Source: Moritella marina ATCC 15381 (lineage in GTDB: Bacteria; Pseudomonadota; Gammaproteobacteria; Enterobacterales; Moritellaceae). Taken from it: 64,000 bases of DNA. Each line of letters starts with the position of its first letter. Within the stretch, counting starts at the first letter, position 1. The position numbers and the translations under genes were made by a program. Positions 28,807-38,062 of this stretch are shown here, piece after piece. The DNA is taken from positions 124,001-188,000 of the forward strand of contig NZ_CP044399.1 of assembly GCF_008931805.1 (NCBI RefSeq). Reading direction: 5' to 3'. The notes below the pieces were generated by a model. That model saw nothing but the letters and a program-made list of their open reading frames with translations. It had not been told where the DNA came from and searched no databases.

Positions 28807-29925
28807 ATGAGTAACCTTACCGCGCTGGCTATAATTAAAAAGCCCTTATTTCAAGCATCTGTTATCGCGATTGTATTTGCAGTATGGATGGTAAGTGGCT
28901 CTGGTCATGCAGAGGATGGCGCACAGCTAAATAATGCTGCACCTCTTCCTCAGAACACGGATGCCAACACTGCGGTCGAGAAACCCATTCCCCAAGTGCG
29001 TGTTCAGCAATTTGATGCACAGTTGATTGCGCGTTCCATTTCTCTTTATGGCCGTACGGCTGCCGATCGTGAAACCAATCTGGGTGCAGAGATTGCTGGT
29101 CGCGTTGAAGAAGTACTCGCCAAGCGCGGTAGCTTTGTTAAGAAAGGCGACATTATTGCCAAGATGGAACAAAATGATCTGCCGCAATTATTACAGCGTG
29201 CGAAAACATTATATAAACAACGTGAGATTGAATATCAAGGTGCTAAACAACTAGCAGCACAAGGGTTTCAAGGCAAAGCCCGTTTAGCGGAAGCGGCCAC
29301 GGCATTAAGTGATGCATCGACCAATGTATTCACTATCACATTGCAGTTAGAAAAAACCATTATCATTGCGCCTATCTCCGGTATTCTGAATGAACGCCAT
29401 ATCGAAGTGGGTGACTACCTTGCTAAAGGTAATCCGATTGCGACCATTGCTGACATTGACCCTTTGATTATTAAAGCCGATGTGACTGAGCTTGATGTCA
29501 ATAATGTGCAGTTAAACCAAGTTGCCAAAGTGCGCTTAGTCAGTGGTAAAGAGATTGAAGGTAAAGTGCGTTACATTTCACGTGTGGCCAATGCTGCAAC
29601 TAATACTTTCCGCATTGAAGTGTCCATCGATAATGACGATTTAAGCTTATCTGCTGGTGGTAGTGCAGAGCTATCATTACCACTACGTCAAGAATGGGCG
29701 GTGAAGTTATCACCATCCACATTAGCCTTGGACGAAGAGGGCGTGATTGGTGTTAAAACGGTGGTTGATGAACATGTTGTCTTCACCCCAATTGATATTC
29801 TGAAAGCGGATGCACAAGGTTCTTGGTTAACTGGGCTAGGTAAGCAGCCTACAGTTATCACGGTGGGGCAAGGGTTTGTACGTGCGGGCGATAGAGTCGA
29901 TGCAGTGCTAACGAGGGCGCAATAA
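28807..29925 (+). CDS. RND efflux periplasmic adaptor (membrane fusion) subunit
   Basis: The 372-residue product has an N-terminal membrane/signal segment (about 15-38), a lipoyl-type barrel-sandwich part (AGRVEEVLAKRGSFVKKGDIIAKME), a helical hairpin, the matching IIIAPISGILNERHIEVGDYLAKG half, and a beta-barrel domain, as in HlyD/AcrA-type adaptors. I chose the third of three consecutive ATG codons (28807) because AAAGGA ends at 28800. Its stop overlaps the pump start by one base, so the pair is translated together. No outer-membrane channel gene is present here. Confidence 0.9.
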   Translation: MSNLTALAIIKKPLFQASVIAIVFAVWMVSGSGHAEDGAQLNNAAPLPQNTDANTAVEKPIPQVRVQQFDAQLIARSISLYGRTAADRETNLGAEIAGRVEEVLAKRGSFVKKGDIIAKMEQNDLPQLLQRAKTLYKQREIEYQGAKQLAAQGFQGKARLAEAATALSDASTNVFTITLQLEKTIIIAPISGILNERHIEVGDYLAKGNPIATIADIDPLIIKADVTELDVNNVQLNQVAKVRLVSGKEIEGKVRYISRVANAATNTFRIEVSIDNDDLSLSAGGSAELSLPLRQEWAVKLSPSTLALDEEGVIGVKTVVDEHVVFTPIDILKADAQGSWLTGLGKQPTVITVGQGFVRAGDRVDAVLTRAQ

Positions 29926-32900
29926 TGAACGGTATTATTACTGCTGCGTTAAATCATAGCCGCACAGTTATCATGTTACTGCTGCTTATTTTAATTTCTG
30001 GCAGCGTGACGTATCTTAATATCCCCAAAGAAGCCGAACCGGATGTGCCGATCCCGTTTATTTACGTGTCAGTTAATCACCATGGTATTTCCCCTGAAGA
30101 TGGTGAACGGGCATTATTACGGCCGTTAGAACAAGAACTCCGTGGTATTGATGGTCTCAAAGAAATGACCTCTACCGCTAGTGAAGGGCATGCCTCAATC
30201 AAGTTGGAATTCCATGCCGGTATTGACAGTAATATTGCCTTAGCCAGCGTGCGTGAGAAAGTCAGTTTAGCCAAAGCGCAATTACCCGATGATTCTGAAG
30301 AGCCGGTGGTCAAAGAGATCAGCATGGCCACGCAAAAACCAGCGTTAACGGTGATTTTATCTGGTGATGTTGCAGAGCGTGCACTTATTAGTGTCTCGCG
30401 AGACTTAAAACAAAAAATTGAATCGCTTACCGAAGTACTGGAAGTCAGTGTCGGTGGTGATCGTGAAGACATGATTGAGATCTTAGTCGACCCGTTATTA
30501 ATGGAAAGCTATAACCTCGATCAGAACGATATTTATAACCTTATCTCAAGAAATAATTTATTAGTTGCTGCGGGTACGCTAGACAGTGGCCAAGGTCGCT
30601 TTCCCGTAAAAGTACCCTCGGTATTTGATTCGTTAAAAGACGTACTCGATTTACCAGTGAAAGTGGACGGTACCCGGGTTATCACGTTTGGCGATGTGGC
30701 TGAAGTGCGCCGTTCATATAAAGATCCGGTGTCGTTTGCGCGTATTGATGGCCAAGCGGCTGTGTCACTGGAAGTAAAAAAACGTCCCGGTGAAAACATC
30801 ATCGAGACAGTCGATAAAGTAAAAGCCTTAGTGAATAAAGAAAGTGTGTATTGGCAAGGTGTGATCAAGGTTGATTTTACCGCAGACAGTTCTGAAGACG
30901 TCAAAGACATGCTCAGCGATTTACAAAACAATGTATTGTCTGCTGTATTACTCGTCGTGATCGTGATCATAGGTAGTCTGGGCGCGCGCAGTGCTTTGTT
31001 GGTTGGTATTGCGATACCGGGTTCATTCCTCGCGGGTATTTTAATGCTGTCAATGTGGGGTTATACCATTAATACCGTGGTGCTATTTGCTTTGATCATG
31101 GCGGTGGGCATGCTGGTGGATGGCGCGATTGTAGTAACCGAGTTTGCTGATCGTGAAATGAATGAAGGCCGCAGTAACAAAGCAGCTTATGGCCTGGCTG
31201 CAAAACGTATGGCTTGGCCTATTATTGCCTCGACAGCGACTACGTTAGCGGCTTTTGCGCCGTTATTGTTCTGGCCGGGGATGATGGGTGAGTTCATGAA
31301 GTACTTGCCGCTAACCCTGATCACCACATTGAGTGCATCGTTAGTCATGGCGCTGATTTTTGTGCCAACACTGGGTGGTATATTTGGGCGTCGCCGTAAC
31401 TTGTCAGCATTAGAAAAAAAGCAGACGGAAGTGGCTGAACGCGGTGATCTTACCAAGATGCCAGGCATGACAGGTTGGTATATTAAATTACTTAACGGCG
31501 CGATTAAAAAACCGTGGTGGTGTCTAGGTGCGGCAGTACTGTTCTCTATTTTGGTGATTAAAGCGTATGGCGTTTATGGCAAAGGATCTGAGTTTTTCCC
31601 CAATGTAGAACCTCCGGGCTTTAATATTATCGTGCGCTCGCAAGGTGATCTCTCTATTTATGAGCAAGACACGTTAATGCAACAAGTCGAAGCTAAATTA
31701 CTGGGGATGGCCGAGATTGAAACACTCTATGCACGTACTGGTAAAAGCGATCAAAAAGGTGAGCAGATTGGTTCGTTGCGCGTTAATTTAGTTGATTGGC
31801 AACAGCGCCGTAAAGCCGATGCGATCATTGCTGATGTTTTAGTGAAAACATCGACGTTAGCAGGTATTGAGATTGAAGCGCGTAAAGATGAAAGTGGCCC
31901 GCCGCAAGGTAAAGACTTGCAGCTGGAATTAAGCTCTCGTTATCCGGAGCTGTTAGAGCCGACATTAGCTAAAATTAAAGATTTTGTGGCGACCCAAGGC
32001 ATCTTTACTAATGTCAGTGATAATGGCGCAAAACCAGGTATTGAATGGCAGATCAAAATTGATCGTGCGGTTGCAGCCCGTTACGGTGCTGATGCCTTGT
32101 TAGTGGGTAATAACGTGCAGTTTGTTACCACGGGTTTACGTCTTGGTGGTTATCGCGCTGACGATGTTGATGACGAGATGGATATTCGCGTGCGATTCTC
32201 AGAACAATATCGTCATATCGATCGTTTAGAAGATTTACGTTTAAAGACCGCTGTGGGACAAGTGCCATTAAGTGTATTTTCAACCTTAACACCAGAGCAG
32301 AAAAAAGATTCGGTGCGTAAAGTGGATGGTCGCCAAGCACTGAAAATTGAAGCGGATTTATTGCCTGGTTATAACTTAAATGAGCAATTGCCGAAGTTAA
32401 TGGCACTGATGAAAGACTTGGAACTTGACCCTCGTGTGACGATTCGTTTACGTGGCCAAAATGAAAACCAGAAAGAATCGGCCGAGTTTCTTAAAAATGC
32501 GTTGTTAATTGCATTAGCCGTGATGGCGATTATTCTGGTAACCCAGTTTAATTCTTTCTATCAAGCGTTCTTAATTTTAACCGCGGTGATCTTTTCTACG
32601 GTCGGGGTATTCCTTGGCTTAATGGTGGTACAAGAACCGTTTGGTATTGTGATGTCAGGTATTGGTGTGATCTCGCTAGCCGGTATTGTGGTGAATAATA
32701 ATATTGTCTTGATTGATACCTACAATGTCCTTAAACGTGAGGGCCTTACAGCGGTTGAAGCGGTATTACGTACTGGTGCACAACGTTTACGTCCGGTGAT
32801 GCTGACGACGATCACGACTATCTTAGGCTTGATGCCGATGGTATTGCAGATGAATGTCGATATTGTTAATCGCAGTACTACATTTGGCGCGCCATCAACA

Positions 32901-33143
32901 CAATGGTGGTCGCAATTGGCTACTGCGGTAGCGGGGGGGTTAACCTTTGCAACTGTGCTGACGTTAGTATTAACGCCATGTATGTTGGTATTGGGTGATC
33001 GATTAAGTCGAGGTTTGAATAAAGACCAACCGACGGTGAATGATGATAGTCATTTTAAAGGTCGTTTTGATGATGATCAGCATGTTGCTTATTCTTCAGA
33101 GCGACAAGACTCTGAGACATTAACTGCAAGCCGATTAGGGTAA
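29925..33143 (+). CDS. RND-family inner-membrane efflux transporter
   Basis: The 1072-residue protein has an N-terminal membrane helix, two large periplasmic loops and two blocks of membrane helices, the standard RND layout. ALIMAVGMLVDGAIVVTEFADRE matches the TM4 region with the proton-relay Asp. The partner adaptor is just upstream. It resembles the AcrB/HAE1 group in the broad sense; the substrate cannot be told. The stop is followed by a 15-bp tandem repeat and then a terminator. Confidence 0.92.
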   Translation: MNGIITAALNHSRTVIMLLLLILISGSVTYLNIPKEAEPDVPIPFIYVSVNHHGISPEDGERALLRPLEQELRGIDGLKEMTSTASEGHASIKLEFHAGIDSNIALASVREKVSLAKAQLPDDSEEPVVKEISMATQKPALTVILSGDVAERALISVSRDLKQKIESLTEVLEVSVGGDREDMIEILVDPLLMESYNLDQNDIYNLISRNNLLVAAGTLDSGQGRFPVKVPSVFDSLKDVLDLPVKVDGTRVITFGDVAEVRRSYKDPVSFARIDGQAAVSLEVKKRPGENIIETVDKVKALVNKESVYWQGVIKVDFTADSSEDVKDMLSDLQNNVLSAVLLVVIVIIGSLGARSALLVGIAIPGSFLAGILMLSMWGYTINTVVLFALIMAVGMLVDGAIVVTEFADREMNEGRSNKAAYGLAAKRMAWPIIASTATTLAAFAPLLFWPGMMGEFMKYLPLTLITTLSASLVMALIFVPTLGGIFGRRRNLSALEKKQTEVAERGDLTKMPGMTGWYIKLLNGAIKKPWWCLGAAVLFSILVIKAYGVYGKGSEFFPNVEPPGFNIIVRSQGDLSIYEQDTLMQQVEAKLLGMAEIETLYARTGKSDQKGEQIGSLRVNLVDWQQRRKADAIIADVLVKTSTLAGIEIEARKDESGPPQGKDLQLELSSRYPELLEPTLAKIKDFVATQGIFTNVSDNGAKPGIEWQIKIDRAVAARYGADALLVGNNVQFVTTGLRLGGYRADDVDDEMDIRVRFSEQYRHIDRLEDLRLKTAVGQVPLSVFSTLTPEQKKDSVRKVDGRQALKIEADLLPGYNLNEQLPKLMALMKDLELDPRVTIRLRGQNENQKESAEFLKNALLIALAVMAIILVTQFNSFYQAFLILTAVIFSTVGVFLGLMVVQEPFGIVMSGIGVISLAGIVVNNNIVLIDTYNVLKREGLTAVEAVLRTGAQRLRPVMLTTITTILGLMPMVLQMNVDIVNRSTTFGAPSTQWWSQLATAVAGGLTFATVLTLVLTPCMLVLGDRLSRGLNKDQPTVNDDSHFKGRFDDDQHVAYSSERQDSETLTASRLG

Positions 33144-33149
33144 TAATGC

Positions 33150-33209
33150 ATTGTTTACGATAGAATTGTTTATGAGAGAACTGTTTATGAGAGAATTGTT
33201 TACGAGGGA
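33150..33209. repeat. Four tandem 15-bp units after the RND pump stop
   Basis: Units ATTGTTTACGATAGA, ATTGTTTATGAGAGA, ACTGTTTATGAGAGA and ATTGTTTACGAGGGA follow one another without gaps, differing at one to three positions. They lie between the RND stop codon and its terminator. Confidence 0.85.
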
Positions 33210-33236
33210 ATGAACCGTTTGTAAATGAATAGACAA

Positions 33237-33266
33237 AAACAGGTGCTCAATCAGCACCTGTTTTTG
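33237..33266. terminator. Bidirectional terminator between RND operon and DUF423 gene
   Basis: AACAGGTGCT and AGCACCTGTTTTT pair around CAATC, with T runs on both strands, between convergent genes. Confidence 0.9.
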
Positions 33267-33297
33267 TATGTCGTATTCATAGAGCATCACGGTGAAC

Positions 33298-33684
33298 TTA
33301 TTTAATTTTACAAGCACGCCAAACCAATAATAACCACGACAGCATTAAACCACTACCGCCCGACGGGGTGATGTTACTTAACCATTTCTCACCCGTTAAT
33401 GCATACAAAATCAAACTGCCACTGAACAAGGTGATGCTGAGTAATTGTAAGCCAGCAACCCAGTTAAAACGCCCTTCAGGAAATTTAGTATCTAACAGCG
33501 CCAAAAATAAAATGCTTAAGGTATGAATAAATAAATAGTCCCGCGCGGTGGCAAAGTTAGCCACACCATTATTCAGTACGAGCTGTGAATGCCATAAATG
33601 CGCACCGAGTGTGCCGATAAGGATGTTGGTAAACATTAAAACGGAACAGATAATCAGGAAATATTTGAGTTTGTTGTGCTGCAT
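33298..33684 (-). CDS. DUF423 (YgdD-like) small membrane protein
   Basis: The 128-residue product has four hydrophobic helices and the family pattern GTLGAH near the start, a HTLSILFLAL helix, LFSGSLILYALTG and ITPSGGSGLMLSWLLL. Family members are inner membrane proteins of unknown function. In the usual form the motif after GAH contains GLK; here it is HSQL, a mild variant. It is convergent with the RND operon. Confidence 0.85.
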   Translation of the reverse strand: MQHNKLKYFLIICSVLMFTNILIGTLGAHLWHSQLVLNNGVANFATARDYLFIHTLSILFLALLDTKFPEGRFNWVAGLQLLSITLFSGSLILYALTGEKWLSNITPSGGSGLMLSWLLLVWRACKIK

Positions 33685-33880
33685 TCTGCGGTTATCCTTA
33701 GTCAGTCAAAAGATTTAGTTTGTTGTAATACGTAATAAAGTTGTCATTTATCTTACATTTTTTGTTCATGTTAATCACACATCTTTGTCATATATCCCCT
33801 TTAGTATTGGTTCCAATTAAAGCATCTACTCAGTTATTAACCTTTATCTTTTTAATTTGCCTAATGGAATGGAACCTAAA

Positions 33881-34837
33881 ATGAAAAAATCACTACTTGC
33901 ACTAGTATTACCAAGCTTATTCGCATCAACGGTTGGCGCTGTTGAAGTTTATAATAATGACGGTCAAGCGGTTGACCTATATGGTCGTGCTTATGCTGGG
34001 CATGACTTTAGCGGTGAAGGTAAGAATGCTAATTATGGTAATGACTCTTATATCCGACTTGGCGCAAAATTAAAGTCAGATATTTCAGATTCATTATCGG
34101 CATTTGCGCGTTATGAGTTGCAGTATGATCTTAAAGATAGTGAAACATCACCTACAACTAAGACGCGTTTAGCTTACATTGGACTTGATAGTGACGTTGG
34201 TGCATTTAGTTTTGGTCGTCAATACAATGCGTTGACAATAGCGTCAGATTTGACCGATGTTGCTTACACTAATGCTTATGGTGGTAACTTAGGCAATACA
34301 AGCCGTGATAACAGCACGCTAAAATACAGCAACAAATTTGCTGGGTTACAGCTAGATGCGTCATATCGCCTTGACGATAACCAAAGTGATGTTGAAAGCG
34401 ACGCGGAATACAGCCTTGCTGCAACTTACAAGCTTGATTTTGGCCTAATGTTAGCGGCAGGCTTTAGCGCAAAGTCGCCGACAGATGACTATGATGCGTC
34501 ATTATTTTTAGTGGGTGCGAGTTATAAAACGGGTCCAATGAGGGTCGCTGCTACATTTGCGCAAGGCGCTGAGTTTGAAGATCAAAACACAGACCACACC
34601 GCTTATGAATTATCAGCTGAATACAAAATCACTAAGCAACTTCGCGCACAGGTGTTATATAACGTGCAAGAGCTTGAAGATACAACAACATCAATTACGA
34701 CAGACGCAGTTGATGATCTAGTGTTCGGTGTACGTTATGACTTTAATAAAAGCTTACGTACAGTCGCTGAATACCGTATTAATGGGGTTGAAGGTAAAGA
34801 TGATGACTTCCACCTAGCTGCGCGTTACAGCTTTTAA
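33881..34837 (+). CDS. General porin (Gram-negative OmpC/OmpU-like)
   Basis: The 318-residue product has a signal peptide (cleavage near VGA-V, residue 20) and the porin start VEVYNNDGQAVDLYGRAYAG, then GDDSYIRLGAK-like, AYIGLDSDVGAFSFGRQYNAL (the L3-region entry) and a C-terminal ARYSF ending in Phe. This is the trimeric general porin family. ATG 33881 starts the signal peptide; an upstream in-frame codon at 33857 is not needed. It is monocistronic; the terminator is at 34943. Confidence 0.92.
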   Translation: MKKSLLALVLPSLFASTVGAVEVYNNDGQAVDLYGRAYAGHDFSGEGKNANYGNDSYIRLGAKLKSDISDSLSAFARYELQYDLKDSETSPTTKTRLAYIGLDSDVGAFSFGRQYNALTIASDLTDVAYTNAYGGNLGNTSRDNSTLKYSNKFAGLQLDASYRLDDNQSDVESDAEYSLAATYKLDFGLMLAAGFSAKSPTDDYDASLFLVGASYKTGPMRVAATFAQGAEFEDQNTDHTAYELSAEYKITKQLRAQVLYNVQELEDTTTSITTDAVDDLVFGVRYDFNKSLRTVAEYRINGVEGKDDDFHLAARYSF

Positions 34838-35166
34838 AGCATTAAATCCGATTAGCACACATAACCCCTGCTATCGCATGAATCTTGCTAGTGCATCTGG
34901 AATGCAATCGCAAGGTTTACTGCAATCATTGCTGGGATGAAAAAAGCGGTTAATCTTCGGGTTAACCGTTTTTCTATGCGTAATGGTATTGCCAATGTTC
35001 CCCTTGATTTACTCCTTGTTGTATCTACTTCATATTCAAACTCTAAGCTTGTTGTGTATCAATTGAAAACAGTTGATAATGGCTCGAAATTTCGCGTTGG
35101 GCATTATATTGAGCCTATAAGCTTCACCTTTGGCTATATTCTTTAGCTGTAAAGCAGGTAAATACA
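34838..35166. other. Intergenic region between porin and TusA-like gene
   Basis: The 329-bp stretch holds the porin terminator at 34943. A 69-codon frame (34937-35146) begins inside the terminator and lacks family features, so it is not called. The remainder should hold the promoter of the TusA-like gene. Confidence 0.6.
34943..34976 (+). terminator. Intrinsic terminator after porin
   Basis: GCGGTTAA and TTAACCGT pair around TCTTCGGG, followed by TTTTTCTAT. Confidence 0.75.
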
Positions 35167-35409
35167 ATGCAGCAATTAGACCTAAGCGACTACGCTTGCC
35201 CTTTACCGCTGATCAAAGTCAAACTCTGGTTAAAGCAAGCTGAACTAGGTACTGAAATTATCGTATTACTGACCGATCCTGGTTCTCGTCAAGACATACC
35301 TAAATTTTTAATCAGTCTCGGTAACACAGTCGTTGAGTTAGAAAACAGTGCGTCGATATTACGCATTCAGATCACCAAACTAACCCAGCACTTAACACTT
35401 AATACATAA
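35167..35409 (+). CDS. TusA/SirA-family sulfur carrier-like protein
   Basis: The 80-residue product has the family CPLP motif at YACPLPLIKVK (Cys11), where TusA proteins carry persulfide sulfur. The rest (DPGSRQDIPKFL...LGNTVVELEN) follows the family fold. True TusA works in tRNA 2-thiouridine synthesis; this is a paralogue whose partner is unknown. A good AGGT precedes the ATG. It is 25 bp upstream of the PerM-type gene, so the two are probably co-transcribed. Confidence 0.85.
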   Translation: MQQLDLSDYACPLPLIKVKLWLKQAELGTEIIVLLTDPGSRQDIPKFLISLGNTVVELENSASILRIQITKLTQHLTLNT

Positions 35410-35434
35410 TACAATCTTAAGGCAATCACAATTT

Positions 35435-36502
35435 ATGATCTCTGTAGTATCACGTTGGTATCAAGAACGTTTTTCTGACCCGCACGCAGTTACTTTATTC
35501 TTACTGTTAGTATTTGGATTTTCGGTTATTTATTTTGCTGGTAGCTTAATTACGCCTTTTTTAGTGGCTGTAGTATTAGCTTATTTATTGGATTGGCCGT
35601 TAATACAATTAATGCGGTTAGGGCTGTCGAGAACCTGGGCAACGGTCATTATTTTACTGCTCTTTGTCACCTCGATGGTAATGCTGATGTTAGGCCTAGT
35701 GCCTACGGTATGGCATCAAGGCGTGACCTTGGTTAAAGCCATGCCAGCAATGCTCAAACAAGGTCAAGAATTCTTGTTGATGTTACCACAAGAAAATCCT
35801 GATTTGTTTAATGCAGAATTAATCAAGACTGCCTCGATAGCAGTTCAGGATCACGTGGTCAGTTCAGGTGAGATGATAGTAAGCGCTTCATTCGCTTCTT
35901 TATTTGATTTAGCTGCTATCCTGATTTATTCGATTTTAGTGCCTTTGTTAGTATTCTTCATGCTCAAAGATAAACATATTTTGGTTAAAGCCTTGGTGAG
36001 TATTTTACCGCAAAACCGTCGTCTGGCGATGGAAGTATGGACGGAAATGAATGGCCAAATTGCCAATTATATTCGTGGTAAAGTATTTGAAATTATCATC
36101 GTTGGTTTTTGTACTTGGTTGGTGTTTTTCTTTACTGATTTACAATACGCCGCCCTGCTTGCGGTATTAGTAGGGTTCTCGGTGTTGATTCCTTATATCG
36201 GTGCTGCAGCGGTAACTGTGCCGGTGATGCTGGTGGGTTTATTCCAGTGGGGATTAACGCCAGAATTTACTTATATGATGATCGCGTACGGTATCGTACA
36301 AGCGCTCGATGGTAACTTGTTAGTGCCATTGTTGTTCTCGGAAGCGGTGAACCTGCATCCTGTGGCGATTATTATGTCGGTATTAGTGTTTGGTGGTATG
36401 TGGGGGTTCTGGGGTGTGTTCTTTGCTATCCCATTAGCAACCTTGGTGAAAGCGGTATTGAATGCTTGGCCAAAACGTGGCGCGATGCCTGTTGAAGATT
36501 AA
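35435..36502 (+). CDS. perM: AI-2E family permease (PerM-like)
   Basis: The 355-residue protein has about eight hydrophobic segments, with the family layout: three helices, a cytoplasmic/periplasmic helical loop, then the LVGFSVLIPYIGA and LDGNLLVPLLFSEAVNLHP conserved segments, and GVFFAIPLATLVKA. Members have been linked to small-molecule export, antiporter activity or simply named after YdgG/PerM; the real substrate is unresolved. The TusA-like gene lies just upstream. In E. coli perM also lies close to bcp/gcvR/dapA. Confidence 0.85.
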   Translation: MISVVSRWYQERFSDPHAVTLFLLLVFGFSVIYFAGSLITPFLVAVVLAYLLDWPLIQLMRLGLSRTWATVIILLLFVTSMVMLMLGLVPTVWHQGVTLVKAMPAMLKQGQEFLLMLPQENPDLFNAELIKTASIAVQDHVVSSGEMIVSASFASLFDLAAILIYSILVPLLVFFMLKDKHILVKALVSILPQNRRLAMEVWTEMNGQIANYIRGKVFEIIIVGFCTWLVFFFTDLQYAALLAVLVGFSVLIPYIGAAAVTVPVMLVGLFQWGLTPEFTYMMIAYGIVQALDGNLLVPLLFSEAVNLHPVAIIMSVLVFGGMWGFWGVFFAIPLATLVKAVLNAWPKRGAMPVED

Positions 36503-36533
36503 TCTGATTACATCAACATAGATTAACAAAGCG

Positions 36534-36568
36534 AAGCCCGTGAGCAATTTAGTCACGGGCTTTTTATT
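36534..36568 (+). terminator. Intrinsic terminator after perM
   Basis: AAGCCCGTGA and TCACGGGCTT pair around GCAATTTAG, followed by TTTATTTTTATT. Confidence 0.85.
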
Positions 36569-36602
36569 TTTATTACTTATTTCTTGTTACTGATGTGTTA
36601 TT

Positions 36603-36944
36603 TCAGTCAGCCAGTAATGTGTCAGTCTTTGCTGCGCAGACAAAATCATTCTTATGCAGACCTTTGATGCTGTGTGACCACCAAGTGATGGTTACTTTGC
36701 CCCATTCTGTTAATAATGCTGGGTGATGACCTTCCACTTCAGCCATCTCTGCGACACGATTAGTAAAAGCGATAGCTTGTTTAAAGTTTTTAAACTTAAA
36801 TTCACGCTCTAATTGCATGATATTTTCACGCACAACGACCGCCCAATCAGGGATCTGATTAACTAATACAGCTAATTCTGCATCACTTACTTGTGGGGCA
36901 TCGGCGCGACATGCTTGGCAGTTTTGTTGGTTTAATTCAGTCAT
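36603..36944 (-). CDS. phhB: Pterin-4a-carbinolamine dehydratase
   Basis: PhhB dehydrates 4a-hydroxy-tetrahydrobiopterin so that the cofactor of phenylalanine hydroxylase can be recycled. The 113-residue length is typical. The active-site pattern EGHHP, followed by [17 protein letters not shown], provides the catalytic histidines. It is 76 bp downstream of phhA on the same strand, forming the usual two-gene operon. Confidence 0.95.
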   Translation of the reverse strand: MTELNQQNCQACRADAPQVSDAELAVLVNQIPDWAVVVRENIMQLEREFKFKNFKQAIAFTNRVAEMAEVEGHHPALLTEWGKVTITWWSHSIKGLHKNDFVCAAKTDTLLAD

Positions 36945-37020
36945 GATTTGTTCTCGTCTTATGTTTCAAATAGGGTATTTAAAGTCGTTTTTATTTAGTC
37001 TAGCTCGAGCTATGTCGATG

Positions 37021-37857
37021 TTAACAAGCCTTATCTTCTTTCGGCGTATGCGCCGACGGTTTCATGCCTAATATTTTAGCTTCTTTGATCAAGGTAATTA
37101 AATCGAGCTTAACTAATTGTTGTAAGTCCGTTAGCTGGTTAATTACAAAGTAATTCTTTTGCAGTTCATCGATACGGTAATGGGTTCGAAATGCTTCGAT
37201 GACTTGCAGCGGTTGTCGATTGGGAATATCGCTTTCTAAGCTGTAGCACGTTTCTTGTTTTGACGACAGAATACCACCACCAAATATTTTTAAACCTTGC
37301 TGAGTCTGCATTAAACCAAACTCAATGGTAAACCAGTACAAACGTGCCAACATAGGCCGGTCGGCTTTGTCGGCTTTTAATCCTAGCTCACCGTAATGCT
37401 GGGAAAAGTCAGCGTAAGCTTGATTGGTGAGTAGTGGGCAATGACCAAATAATTCATGAAAAATATCCGGTTCTTGAATGTAGTCTATGTCTGCTTTGGT
37501 GCGGATAAAAGTTGCTGCTGGAAAGCGTTTATTCGCCAGTAATTCAAAAAAGCGTTCAAAGCCAATTAAAGCAGGCACGTTCTCGACTTGCCAACCGGTT
37601 AATTTTTTTAGTTTTCGGTTTATATCTGGTAGCTGTGGGATCTGATCTGCGCTCATCTGCAGCAGATCAATACCGGCAATAAATTCATCACAGGCACGGC
37701 CTTTAATGATTTCGGTTTGACGGTTATATAACGTAGCCCAAGTGCAGTGTTCCTCATCGCTATAATGTATGTAGCCGTTTTGGTCTGGTTGGCGTGAAAC
37801 ATATTTTACTTTTTCTGCTACGGCTAAATCCGCTTTAATAGCTAAAGATGAGTTCAT
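37021..37857 (-). CDS. phhA: Phenylalanine-4-hydroxylase
   Basis: PhhA oxidises phenylalanine to tyrosine with O2, Fe(II) and a reduced pterin. The 278-residue product has the iron ligands His134 and His139 (HELFGHCP) and Glu179 (YWFTIEFGL), as in the bacterial monomeric enzymes that lack a regulatory ACT domain. It precedes phhB. The divergent MocR-type gene and the repeated operator-like sites in the intervening region suggest local control. It allows Phe catabolism or extra Tyr synthesis alongside aroF-tyrA and pheA elsewhere in the window. Confidence 0.96.
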   Translation of the reverse strand: MNSSLAIKADLAVAEKVKYVSRQPDQNGYIHYSDEEHCTWATLYNRQTEIIKGRACDEFIAGIDLLQMSADQIPQLPDINRKLKKLTGWQVENVPALIGFERFFELLANKRFPAATFIRTKADIDYIQEPDIFHELFGHCPLLTNQAYADFSQHYGELGLKADKADRPMLARLYWFTIEFGLMQTQQGLKIFGGGILSSKQETCYSLESDIPNRQPLQVIEAFRTHYRIDELQKNYFVINQLTDLQQLVKLDLITLIKEAKILGMKPSAHTPKEDKAC

Positions 37858-37914
37858 AATGACTTCCTCGTGCTGTGTTATTCAATTGATATTAGTTTAG
37901 CCTCAATTAAATAT

Positions 37915-38007
37915 GCAGTACAGATTCAGGAAATTGATAAATAAACCAGTACAGTTATGTTAATCTGTCACTGTACTGGTGAATAATTTAATAAACTGTA
38001 CTGGTTT
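37915..38007. promoter_or_regulatory. Repeated CTGTACTGGT operator-like sites between phhA and the MocR gene
   Basis: Four related sites lie in this interval: AGTACAG (37917-37923), AAACCAGTACAG (37943-37954), CTGTACTGGT (37971-37980) and CTGTACTGGTTT (37996-38007). The second and fourth are perfect inverse 12-mers; the third and fourth are direct repeats 25 bp apart. MocR/GabR-type regulators commonly use repeated sites with such spacing in a divergent promoter region. The gap is 205 bp. Confidence 0.6.
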
Positions 38008-38062
38008 ATGCCATATCGATTATTCATGCTTAAAAACCAAATGATAAAAGTAGCTAACACCA

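Noticed and set aside
34937-35146. 69-codon plus-strand frame after the porin gene
   Set aside because: It starts inside the porin terminator, has no ribosome-binding site or family features, and the codon pattern looks random.
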